64,000 nt of DNA. Source: Methanosarcina sp. (lineage in GTDB: Archaea > Halobacteriota > Methanosarcinia > Methanosarcinales > Methanosarcinaceae). A program made the translations under genes and the position numbers. Below are positions 8,515-15,680 of this stretch, piece after piece. The stretch lies in assembly GCF_028693135.1 (NCBI RefSeq), contig NZ_JAQUVZ010000009.1, positions 1 through 64,000 of the forward strand, given 5' to 3'. The notes beneath the pieces were generated by a model, which saw only the letters and a program-made list of their open reading frames with translations, had not been told where the DNA came from and searched no databases. The first letter of the stretch is position 1. Every line of letters starts with the position of its first letter.

Positions 8515-8572
8515 TACTAATCACGGTTAGTACTAATTTAGATTAGTATTTTGAAATACTAACAACCTTGTA
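8515..8572. repeat. ACTAAT palindrome element, copy 1
   Basis: TGTACTAATCACGGTTAG precedes the perfect hairpin TACTAAT-TTAG-ATTAGTA (8531-8548), then a T/A-rich tail and CAACAACCTTG-like end. A second copy at 10185-10240 has CACTAAT-CCAG-ATTAGTG, so the outermost pair changed from T-A to C-G while pairing was kept. The element lies 25 bases past the end of the next leftward gene and could act as its terminator. Confidence 0.6.
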
Positions 8573-8596
8573 AATCGCCAGTACATCTCAGAAGCT

Positions 8597-9316
8597 TTAA
8601 AGCTCACCGGCAAACCGGGGGTATACGATCCCTGGGACCAGAGGCTGCCAGATATTGCCTGTTTTTCCTAAAGCGAGGTAGACGGTCCAGCCGACTTTGG
8701 CCTTTGAACTGATCTCCGGAGAAACAATGACAGGACCTACAGTCTGACCTAAGGTATAGTACTCATAAAGCCAGAGCTTGCCGGGTTCTATTTTTTCAAC
8801 CTCGAAATAGCTTGAGAGTCTTTTGGTGTATTTTTTAACAGGGTGAGATTCAATATACTCAAAGAGGAGGAAAGCAAGTTCTTTGGCTGCGGGGACATCA
8901 TCCTTGAGTTCTCGGACATCTTTTTCAGTTTCCTCATACATTTCATCGGCCATGTAGCCATTTGCGTGCAGCCATTTAACCAGATCATGAATAACTTGCA
9001 CGGAGGCTTTCAGGAAATCCATGCCTAAAAACACATTCTGGATCATATAAAAGCTGAGGAATCCTTCCACTTCGGAATCTTCGATGTGTTCGGGACTGAA
9101 GATTTCACAGTACTCCTTGCATTCTTTCTTGCATTCTTTATTGTGCAGGGCATTGAAACGCTCTGCGTCTTTTTTGCTCAGGAAAAGGTAAGCTGAGCGG
9201 TTAAGAAACTGCACAAAGAGATCGATCACTTCTTCATAGTCGCTATATGTTTCAGGATGCAGGCGCTGGCACTGTTCACCAAGAAATTCTTTGAATACTG
9301 TTTCTATAGTCTTCAT
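8597..9316 (-). CDS. Hypothetical protein, 239 residues
   Basis: A leftward gene starting at the ATG at 9316 (MKTIETVFKEFLGEQ), chosen because AGAAGGGTGA lies just upstream; the frame stays open further upstream only because it runs into a non-coding repeat at 9441. The product is helical in its first two thirds, has a Cys cluster NKECKKECKEYCEIF near residues 65-80, and a C-terminal segment of strands (GPVIVSPEISSKAKVGWTVYL) ending VYPRFAGEL. No membrane segment and no domain that I recognise. The HGNGY-like acid-helical style suggests a cytoplasmic protein conserved in methanogens; function unknown. Confidence 0.7.
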   Translation of the reverse strand: MKTIETVFKEFLGEQCQRLHPETYSDYEEVIDLFVQFLNRSAYLFLSKKDAERFNALHNKECKKECKEYCEIFSPEHIEDSEVEGFLSFYMIQNVFLGMDFLKASVQVIHDLVKWLHANGYMADEMYEETEKDVRELKDDVPAAKELAFLLFEYIESHPVKKYTKRLSSYFEVEKIEPGKLWLYEYYTLGQTVGPVIVSPEISSKAKVGWTVYLALGKTGNIWQPLVPGIVYPRFAGEL

Positions 9317-9440
9317 GAAAATCACCCTTCTGAAAATATCCTGCAGAGAATATTGTTCTTCATTGGAATTATGGTTTATGCAGTTTTTACTAATTGATTC
9401 ATATGAAAACTTGAGAGTAGCCATTAGAAACAAAGCAAAA

Positions 9441-9527
9441 CTTTTTGCCGGCTCCGATTTATTCAATGGATTTTTATGAGTTTTTAGAAGCGGTGGACTG
9501 CGATGATTACAGAAGAAATATATAAAA
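9441..9527. repeat. Short dispersed repeat R79, copy 2
   Basis: This copy begins CTTTTTGCCGGCTCCGATTT, carries TTTTTAGAAGCGGTGGACTGCG in its middle and ends AGAAATATATAAAAAA. It matches 7939-8017 at both ends and 10051-10120 in the middle, and lies directly upstream of the gene ending at 9316. Confidence 0.65.
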
Positions 9528-9743
9528 AATGATGTTGCGGTTCTTTTTTCAACTTTCTTATATACCCCATTGTGAATTCCCCATATTGGTTATAAACAAT
9601 CCACGTAGTCGAAAGTTCCCCGAACCACTCAAAAAACGAAGAAAACTCTGAGAATTGATTGAAAAATAAATGACACTTATTTATAAGATTAAACTGTTAA
9701 ATAATTATGTATCTGTATAATTTACTTTACAGAGGTTCATAAA

Positions 9744-10010
9744 TTGGTGACCAGGGAAATGAAAGAACCAGAAAAAAATTTCGACAAAGCGATAGAATTT
9801 GCCGAAAAAAAGAAAGAGGAATCACTAAAGAAAGCAACCAGTACGATTGAAAAAGAGTACTTGGCAAACGCATTCGACAAGGAAATACAGGAACTTAAAG
9901 AGAGAAAGAAAAAATTAGTAGAGAGTCGGGAATTGTCAGAAAAGAAAAAAAATGAAGAAATAGAGAAACGGAAAGAAAAGAGAGGAAAAAAATTAAAGGA
10001 AGAAACTTAA
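9744..10010 (+). CDS. Small lysine-rich coiled-coil protein
   Basis: An 88-residue product starting with TTG at 9744 (an in-frame GTG follows directly), with AGAGG at 9731-9735 as ribosome site. The sequence is almost wholly charged (K, E, R) with a predicted long coiled coil, for example EYLANAFDKEIQELKERKKK. No recognisable domain. The stop is followed by an A-to-T switch and TTTTTAAGC. It may bind nucleic acid or a partner through the coiled coil; it could also be a chance open frame in A-rich DNA. Confidence 0.45.
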   Translation: MVTREMKEPEKNFDKAIEFAEKKKEESLKKATSTIEKEYLANAFDKEIQELKERKKKLVESRELSEKKKNEEIEKRKEKRGKKLKEET

Positions 10011-10050
10011 ATCCGGCTCTCATTTTTAAGCTTATATAAAAGCCATTTTC

Positions 10051-10120
10051 GGGTTGATTCAATTAGTTTTTACGAGTTTTTAGAAGCGGTGGACTGCGCC
10101 GCTGACAGAAAAGACATATT
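10051..10120. repeat. Short dispersed repeat R79, copy 3
   Basis: GGTTGATTCAATTAGTTTTTACGAG, then TTTTTAGAAGCGGTGGACTGCG, CCGCTGACAGAAAAGACATATTG. It matches copy 2 through the AGAAGCGGTGGACTGCG core and copy 1 through GCCGC-GACAGAAAA. Confidence 0.6.
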
Positions 10121-10184
10121 GAAAATGTTAGGGAGTGGGTTGTTTTTCCAGATTTTTTTCAATTTATTCAATCACCGCCAAAAA

Positions 10185-10240
10185 CACTAATCACAATTGG
10201 CACTAATCCAGATTAGTGTTTTTTAAATTCAACAACATTT
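10185..10240. repeat. ACTAAT palindrome element, copy 2
   Basis: ACACTAATCACAATTGG precedes the hairpin CACTAAT-CCAG-ATTAGTG (10201-10218) and TTTTTTAAATTCAACAACATTTT. It is the counterpart of 8515-8572. Between here and the next gene a single copy of the 20-bp motif ATACCTTAAAAATGAAAATG occurs at 10294. Confidence 0.6.
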
Positions 10241-10388
10241 TACAGAGCGGATTTGTTTAGTTGATTACCCCGTGAAACCAGTAAATCAAGGCGATACCTT
10301 AAAAATGAAAATGGAGTGTTGAAATAGGTTCAATGAAATTGAATAGACCTTTAAGGTCTACTTAGAAATTTATAACATCCCTTATTCT

Positions 10389-11075
10389 TTACCTATTTCT
10401 TTTTTTCTCATCGCTAACTAAATTACCATCTTCGAAGGTAATCACTCTGTCAACATACTCAGTATGCCACAGTTCATGTGTTACCATCACAATTGTCTGG
10501 CCATATTTTTCATTCAGTTCTTTAAACACATCCAGTACTTGTTTTGAGTTGTTTGTGTCCAGATTTGCACAAGGCTCGTCAGCAAACAATATGTCAGGCT
10601 TTTTTGCTATGGCTCTTGCGATTGCCACTCTTTGCTTTTCTCCACCGGATAATTCATCAGGAATCCTGTTATGTTTTTCTTTTAGACCAACCTTATCTAA
10701 TGCTTCAAGAGCAATCTCATAAGATTCCTTTCTGGATTTTCCTTCCATCATGGAAAGGATATAAACATTTTCTGCAGCACTCATTTCATTAATGAGTGCA
10801 TAATCCTGAAAGACATAACCGACTTGCGTTAGCCTGTAATAACTTCTTTCTGCTTCAGGCAAGCTGGAAACCTCTAATCCCCGAATGGTATATTCCCCTT
10901 CCGTTGCGTCGTCCAATAATGCCAATATCCTTAACAGAGTTGTTTTTCCGCTTCCGGATGCACCCATTATCGCTACAAATTCCCCTTTCTTTATTTCGAA
11001 CGAAACACCCTTGAGAGCCTTGACAGCAGTTTCCCCTGTCCCATAATACCTTTTCAGGTTCTTAACCAGGATCAC
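10389..11075 (-). CDS. ABC transporter ATP-binding protein, MacB/LolD type
   Basis: A 228-residue ATPase with all ABC landmarks: Walker A GASGSGKTTLL near residues 38-48, Q-loop in YVFQDYALI, signature LSGGEKQRVAIARAI near 142-156, Walker B PDILFADEP, and the H-loop in MVTHE. Its length and motif style fit the LolD/MacB group that powers FtsX-type permeases in releasing lipoproteins, peptides or other substrates across the membrane. Three bases separate it from the permease gene upstream, so the two are surely co-transcribed. It is the last gene of a four-gene leftward operon. Confidence 0.95.
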   Translation of the reverse strand: MILVKNLKRYYGTGETAVKALKGVSFEIKKGEFVAIMGASGSGKTTLLRILALLDDATEGEYTIRGLEVSSLPEAERSYYRLTQVGYVFQDYALINEMSAAENVYILSMMEGKSRKESYEIALEALDKVGLKEKHNRIPDELSGGEKQRVAIARAIAKKPDILFADEPCANLDTNNSKQVLDVFKELNEKYGQTIVMVTHELWHTEYVDRVITFEDGNLVSDEKKRNR

Positions 11076-11078
11076 TTT

Positions 11079-12287
11079 TTATCGACTCCATATGGCTTTA
11101 AGTATGCTCTCTTTTGATACACTCCAGGCAGGGAGTATCCCGGCTATCACTGATAGTGTAAGCATGGTAACTATGCTTTCAATAAGCAGCATATAATCGA
11201 TCTGGGGTCTTATTTCCATAGTCTCGTAGAATACTACCGGATTCACCTGGAAGTAAAACATAAGTGAAAAGTATAGTATCAATCCTGCGAATATTCCTAA
11301 GGAAACATAGAACGTGCTAAGGAATGCATAGGATAGGACTATTGATCTTGGAGTAATGCCTACTGCTTTTAAAATACCAATCTCTTTTTTTCTATTAAGT
11401 ACATTGATATAGATAATGATGAGAACCAGTGCTGCACCTACGATCAAACTCACAAACTTTGACATGGTATCTATAGCACCCATGCTTTGCATTGCTTGCT
11501 TTATGAGAGTTTCTGACTTATCTGCCCATGTAAAGATTTGCTCATTCACCCCGGCTTCTCTTATTTTATCCTTTACTTGATCTTCACTCCCTTGCTTGTC
11601 AACCCTTACAACTACACTGGTAGCTTTACTCTCTTCTAAACCATAAACATCTTCAATTTCTTTGTAGTTAACTAACGCATTAAGGTCAACAAGTTCAAAT
11701 GAGCCTTCCATGATGCCTTTGACTTTATAGGTCCTCTTTACGCCATTGCTGTATGTTACATCAACAAGCGATCCTGGTCTTACTTCACCCAGGTTATCAT
11801 ATATTTCGGACCCAAAACCTGTGCCTGCGATCATAGCCCCAATGATAATCTCATCCCGGGAAAGCTCTCCTAAGAAATCTCCTTCACTGATAATATATGG
11901 GTACTGTGAAACGTCGTACTCTTCTGTGGGAAGTAAGCCTGTAATAGTTGCTCCTACAACTTTCTGCTTATGCTCAATAGATGCTCCAGCGTCCAGTCGT
12001 TTTGTTGCAGCTCTCACACCTTCGACTGCTCTGACTTTCTGCAAGACACTATCAGCATTGTTAATGTAGGTGTTGTCGCCTGACGGTTCAATGACAATAT
12101 CCCCGTAAGGGTAGTCTTGCATCATACCAGTAAATAGAACGGTCATTCCTCCTATCATTGATGGAAGGAATACCAGGTTCATAAAAATGAGCGAGAGAAC
12201 AAAAACTATGAACATTAGTGTTTTTTTGTTTCCTCTTTTTACACTGAAGTATGCAATGAGGGCTCCTACTCTGATATCATTGATCAT
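11079..12287 (-). CDS. ABC transporter permease, FtsX/MacB family
   Basis: A 402-residue membrane protein: one N-terminal transmembrane helix (about residues 24-48), a large extracellular MacB-periplasmic-core-like domain (about 55-260), then three C-terminal helices with the FtsX segment NRKKEIGILKAVGITPRSI between the second and third helices. This is the usual FtsX/MacB topology. It pairs with the ATPase directly downstream and follows a secreted CARDB-like protein, which suggests an export or cell-envelope mechanotransmission role. Substrate not predictable. Confidence 0.92.
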   Translation of the reverse strand: MINDIRVGALIAYFSVKRGNKKTLMFIVFVLSLIFMNLVFLPSMIGGMTVLFTGMMQDYPYGDIVIEPSGDNTYINNADSVLQKVRAVEGVRAATKRLDAGASIEHKQKVVGATITGLLPTEEYDVSQYPYIISEGDFLGELSRDEIIIGAMIAGTGFGSEIYDNLGEVRPGSLVDVTYSNGVKRTYKVKGIMEGSFELVDLNALVNYKEIEDVYGLEESKATSVVVRVDKQGSEDQVKDKIREAGVNEQIFTWADKSETLIKQAMQSMGAIDTMSKFVSLIVGAALVLIIIYINVLNRKKEIGILKAVGITPRSIVLSYAFLSTFYVSLGIFAGLILYFSLMFYFQVNPVVFYETMEIRPQIDYMLLIESIVTMLTLSVIAGILPAWSVSKESILKAIWSR

Positions 12288-12302
12288 GCTGGAGACCTCT
12301 CA

Positions 12303-13541
12303 TTATTTTTCATCTTTAGCAGAATTACCGCTGCCTTCCATCAACTGCTTAATTATCTCATCTTTTGATTTTTTTGTTTTATAATTAATGTAAATTAGTC
12401 CTCCAATAACTGCCAGGATAAGCAATACAATTGCAGCTGTTCCTACTCCACTACTACTTTCGAGGACTATAAGATTGATTTTCTTCTCAATTTGTTCTTC
12501 ACCAAAATCATCACTGTACGTTATGGTTACAGGGATTTCGTATTCTCCTGCTTGATCAACTATAAAAGTAATTACTGCAGGTCCGTCTTCATTTGGGTCA
12601 AGAGTTCCTATGAAGGATTCTTTTAAGCCTTTGAATGGATGGTCAGCATAGACTCTTATTGAATTTATTGTTCTGTCCCCGGAGTTTTCAATTCTCATAG
12701 TCAATTCTACAGTATCACCCGTGTAAGGAAGAACAGGATCAACCTTTACAGATGCAAGATTCAAACTTCCTTTTTTGTCAAGCACAGTTATTCCAATCTC
12801 ATATTCATCCTGTTGCTTGCCAAAATCATCTTCATACTCTATAATGACAGGGATTTTAAACTCCCCTGAACTGTTTGCCTTAAACTTGAATAATGCAGTT
12901 TGACTTTCATTTAAGCCAAGAGTTCCAATTGTAGAAGTTTTAATTCCTTTAAAATCGTGATCCAGGCTAATTGATACGGATTTTGCTATTGCTTCCCCGA
13001 AGTTTTCTATGCCTAACCTTAAGTCAACCGTATCTCCTTCATAGATATATTCAGGATTGGTTTTGACAGAAGAGATTCTTGGTTCTGCATCTTCGCCTAT
13101 CACCCGGATTTCAACTTCATAATATTTTTCTGTGTCAACGGGTGTGTTTGCATATGTTAATTTCATTTTAATCAGATGAGGACCAGGTTTAGCATCAGGG
13201 GTTGTTCTCATGTGATATATCAGGTACCTTTCACTTGTACTATAAGTTAATTTTGAAACTTTAGTAACTAAATTTTCTGTAACTATTATATCTGAAGGAA
13301 TGCTGATTATCTCAAAGGTAACATCTTCAGGAGTTTTAGTACCGCAGCTCTCAAGATTAATTCCCAGGGTGAATTCTTTATCGATACCTATTGAACTGGG
13401 ACTTATTTCCTGTACCTCTGCGTTTACGCATGCATAACTGGAAATTTCGGCTTCAGCAGGAGAAATTCCTGATAAGATAATTGAAAAAACTAAAAGAAGC
13501 AAATATCTCAGCTTTGTATTCTGGCTCATTTTCTGGCTCAT
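12303..13541 (-). CDS. Secreted, membrane-anchored protein with CARDB/NEW3-like repeats
   Basis: A 412-residue protein with an N-terminal signal peptide (LRYLLLLVFSIILSGISPAEA), three repeated beta-sandwich modules (each with a VKTNPEYIYEGDTVDL or VKVDPVLPYTGDTVEL opening and a KGIKTS-IGTL-PNE block), and one C-terminal transmembrane helix (AAIVLLILAVIGGLIYINY) with a short basic tail. Such COG1361-like modules face the outside of the cell. The ATG overlaps the regulator's TGA (ATGA), with AGGTGA as ribosome site inside the regulator's last codons, so translation is coupled. It is probably the extracellular partner of the ABC permease. Confidence 0.85.
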   Translation of the reverse strand: MSQKMSQNTKLRYLLLLVFSIILSGISPAEAEISSYACVNAEVQEISPSSIGIDKEFTLGINLESCGTKTPEDVTFEIISIPSDIIVTENLVTKVSKLTYSTSERYLIYHMRTTPDAKPGPHLIKMKLTYANTPVDTEKYYEVEIRVIGEDAEPRISSVKTNPEYIYEGDTVDLRLGIENFGEAIAKSVSISLDHDFKGIKTSTIGTLGLNESQTALFKFKANSSGEFKIPVIIEYEDDFGKQQDEYEIGITVLDKKGSLNLASVKVDPVLPYTGDTVELTMRIENSGDRTINSIRVYADHPFKGLKESFIGTLDPNEDGPAVITFIVDQAGEYEIPVTITYSDDFGEEQIEKKINLIVLESSSGVGTAAIVLLILAVIGGLIYINYKTKKSKDEIIKQLMEGSGNSAKDEK

Positions 13542-14029
13542 TTTTTAATCACCTCGTTTTGAATTTTTTCCGTAAATTCAACAAGATTTTTAAAAATTAA
13601 ATCCAATGAAATCATTTGCTGATAATAATCTTCGATTATTTTGAGCAGTTCTTCAGAGTCCTCTGCGTTACTATTTTTACATCTTTCGATTATTGCTGGA
13701 AGCTCTTTAATCGCAGGACTGAACATGAGTTCATTTTTGGATTTTACTGCTTTAATTGTCATTGTCAGCATATCTCTTTGAACTGAGAAGTAAAATTTTT
13801 TTGAACCGGCTTTCTTTGTTTTTTCCACTACTTTTATTCCACTGAGCATTTTCATTGCTGCACTAACTGCTGAAAAACTATACCCGGTCATTGTAGAAAG
13901 ATCTTCTAAAGTTAGCGGATTCGATTCAGAGTAAAGTATTGCTAATAATTTGGAGCAAAGCTCATCGAGTCCCTGGGATTTTATCCCCTGATACACAAGA
14001 TTCTCAAATTCTTTTTTTGCGGATTCCAT
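13538..14029 (-). CDS. GbsR/MarR-type winged-helix transcriptional regulator
   Basis: A 163-residue protein with a winged helix-turn-helix at about residues 25-80 (AILYSESNPLTLEDLSTM, then TGYSFSAVSAAMKMLSGIKVVEKT-style recognition helix) and a helical C-terminal dimerisation part. The layout fits the GbsR branch of MarR-like regulators. As first gene of the operon it probably controls its own transcription and that of the ABC export genes behind it; the inverted repeat at 14070-14094 is a candidate operator. Confidence 0.85.
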   Translation of the reverse strand: MESAKKEFENLVYQGIKSQGLDELCSKLLAILYSESNPLTLEDLSTMTGYSFSAVSAAMKMLSGIKVVEKTKKAGSKKFYFSVQRDMLTMTIKAVKSKNELMFSPAIKELPAIIERCKNSNAEDSEELLKIIEDYYQQMISLDLIFKNLVEFTEKIQNEVIKK

Positions 14030-14069
14030 TTAAACGCCCGATTTACAGAATTTACAATATTTCCAGTAA

Positions 14070-14094
14070 TTACTATATATTACAGAAATAGTAA
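14070..14094. promoter_or_regulatory. Candidate operator upstream of the GbsR-like regulator
   Basis: The inverted repeat TTACTAT-(11 bases)-ATAGTAA lies 41 bases upstream of the regulator start within a TATA-rich segment (CTATATATTAC). Its position fits autoregulation. Inference only. Confidence 0.35.
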
Positions 14095-14154
14095 ATATAT
14101 TCTTCGATTATTAAGGCTGTGACCAAAAAGTCAATTTTATTTTCGCGAGATCAG

Positions 14155-14290
14155 ATACTTAAAAACAATATGCTCATCCAAAAAACAGTCATATACCTGA
14201 AAAACATCCAAAATTAATTATGATACCCAAAAAATACCCCTCATACCCAGCAAATACCGGTTTTTGGGTTATTTGCCAGGCAAAATGCTA
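14155..14290 (+). repeat. 20-bp phased repeat array A1 with terminal hairpin
   Basis: Units of the form ATACCYRAAAAA plus a variable 3' part, at 14155, 14175, 14193, 14223 and 14243 (spacings 20, 18, 30, 20). The last unit, ATACCCAGCAAATACCGG, runs into the hairpin GCAAATA-CC/GG-TTATTTGC. The array lies between the divergent regulator and AIM24-like genes. Confidence 0.75.
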
Positions 14291-14371
14291 ATCAACCATA
14301 ATCATATAACATATAAAATCATATTAGTATGTCAACAAGACACATTAGTAGATTATTCATGAGGTGTATAG

Positions 14372-15202
14372 ATGGATGAAAAATTTTACTCCAACATAAA
14401 AGTTGTCGATTCTATCAAAAAAGATGGCTTCACGGTTGAAATTGTTGAATATAACCACCTTAAAGGCAGCAAAGATGCTTCCCTTGCAGAAGACCTGTTT
14501 TATATACAGAATGCAGGGATGTCCCTGAAAATGGTCAAGGTGACCCTTAAAAACAGTGGACTTGTCACCGAATCAGGAGCCCTTTATTTCCATAAAGGAA
14601 ACATCGAAGCCGTATCGAATATAGGAGGAGTGAGCGGACTTGCGAAAAAGTTGATCAAAAGCAAACTCTCCAATGAATCTACTTTCAAGCCCCTTTACAA
14701 AGGGACAGGAGAAATCTTCCTCGAACCATCTTTCAGCCACTACATCATCATGAACCTGGAAAACGAATCCATTGTCGTGGATAAGGGGATTTTTTACTGC
14801 TGCGAAGAGGGAATGGAAATCGGAGTAGCTACCCAGAAAAACCTATCATCGGGACTCCTGGGGGGAGAAGGCTGGTTCCAGACACAAATCAGCGGCACGG
14901 GTATTGTGGTTCTCGAAATCCCCGTCCCGATGGAAGAAGTGCTTAAATACGAACTTGACAACGAAAGAATGCAGGTTGACGGGAATTTTGCCCTGCTCCG
15001 CTCAGGCTCGGTCAATTTCAGTGTTCAGCGATCAAGTAAACAGCTCCTCGGTTCTATGACAAGCGGAGAAGGCCTGCTCCATACCTTTGAAGGCAAGGGA
15101 CAGGTATGGCTCGCTCCAACCCAACCAGTCTACAACCTCCTGAAACGCCGTGGAATTCCACAGATGGGAACCGCAGGAAAGAACATAAATAATTCGACAT
15201 GA
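14372..15202 (+). CDS. AIM24 family protein
   Basis: A 276-residue, beta-rich protein of the AIM24/TIGR00266 type. Typical segments are GALYFHKGNIEA, the GTGEIFLEPSFSHYIIM strand pair, GEGWFQTQISGTGIVVLE and a second half-repeat with FALLRSGSVNFSVQR and GEGLLHTFEGKGQVWLAPTQ. The family folds as stacked beta-sandwiches; in yeast a member affects mitochondrial organisation, but prokaryotic members have no settled function. The ATG at 14372 has GAGGTG at 14361 as ribosome site. It is flanked on both sides by 20-bp repeat arrays and ends in a strong T-rich terminator. Confidence 0.85.
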   Translation: MDEKFYSNIKVVDSIKKDGFTVEIVEYNHLKGSKDASLAEDLFYIQNAGMSLKMVKVTLKNSGLVTESGALYFHKGNIEAVSNIGGVSGLAKKLIKSKLSNESTFKPLYKGTGEIFLEPSFSHYIIMNLENESIVVDKGIFYCCEEGMEIGVATQKNLSSGLLGGEGWFQTQISGTGIVVLEIPVPMEEVLKYELDNERMQVDGNFALLRSGSVNFSVQRSSKQLLGSMTSGEGLLHTFEGKGQVWLAPTQPVYNLLKRRGIPQMGTAGKNINNST

Positions 15203-15221
15203 AATCTAAAAATTTATTACA

Positions 15222-15271
15222 ATCCACTCGCTCAATTTTCGGTTTTTTTCTTTTTTCTTCCTTTTTTTTGC
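15222..15271 (+). terminator. T-rich terminator after the AIM24-like gene
   Basis: CGGTTTTTTTCTTTTTTCTTCC then TTTTTTTT follows the gene by about 35 bases; several T-runs of six to eight in a row fit archaeal intrinsic termination. Confidence 0.55.
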
Positions 15272-15319
15272 AGAGAATTACAATTTGTGTACTGTATACG
15301 CTTTGCTTATAAAATAATT

Positions 15320-15443
15320 TTACCTTAAAAATACACCTTGAATCTAAAAAATAAGGGTGATACCTAAAAAATACCCCCTATACCCGAAAAATACCCCTCA
15401 TACCCAGCAAATAGCTGTTTTTTGGCTATTTTATAGGCAAAGC
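15320..15443 (+). repeat. 20-bp phased repeat array A2 with terminal hairpin
   Basis: Five units in exact 20-base register start at 15320, 15340, 15360, 15380 and 15400. Each begins WTACCY-RAAAAAT (the second is degenerate, GAATCTAAAAAAT) and ends in a variable seven-base part, often ACCCCTC-like. The last unit enters the hairpin AAATAGC-TGTTTTTTG-GCTATTT, and the array ends in the left arm of a perfect 16-bp inverted repeat. Confidence 0.85.
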
Positions 15444-15470
15444 CCACTGTGGCCGCTTTGCCTATAAAAT
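15428..15470. repeat. Perfect 16-bp inverted repeat between arrays A2 and A3
   Basis: ATTTTATAGGCAAAGC at 15428-15443 and its exact reverse complement at 15455-15470 enclose an 11-base loop, CCACTGTGGCC. The right arm continues into the first unit of array A3, just as a near copy of it (CTTTGCTTATAAAAT) precedes array A2 at 15301. Confidence 0.85.
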
Positions 15471-15474
15471 GATT

Positions 15475-15554
15475 TTACCTTAAAAATACACTGTGAACCT
15501 AGAAAATAAGGGTAATACCTAAAAAATAGGGGCGATACCTTAAAAATCCGAATC
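15475..15554 (+). repeat. 20-bp phased repeat array A3
   Basis: Four units in exact 20-base register start at 15475, 15495, 15515 and 15535: TTACCTTAAAAAT, GAACCTAGAAAAT, ATACCTAAAAAAT and ATACCTTAAAAAT, each followed by a variable seven-base part. It lies 126 bases upstream of the 2H-metallophosphoesterase gene. Confidence 0.85.
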
Positions 15555-15650
15555 TGAATTATTAATATATTCATTAAGGCATGCATAAGATGTTGACATC
15601 AGTACTCATTGAGATTAATAATTAAATTTAGATTAAACTGTGTACGATAA

Positions 15651-15659
15651 TTTATATAC
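15651..15659 (+). promoter_or_regulatory. TATA box for a probably leaderless transcript
   Basis: TTTATATAC is centred about 26 bases before the ATG at 15681. Archaeal transcription starts roughly that far from the TATA box, and no ribosome site precedes the ATG, so the message is probably leaderless. Confidence 0.5.
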
Positions 15660-15680
15660 TCATAAAGATTTTATTATTTT

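Noticed and set aside
8597-9466. A longer N-terminus (50 extra codons) for the hypothetical protein ending at 8597
   Set aside because: The added codons run into repeat R79, and a good ribosome site precedes the ATG at 9316.
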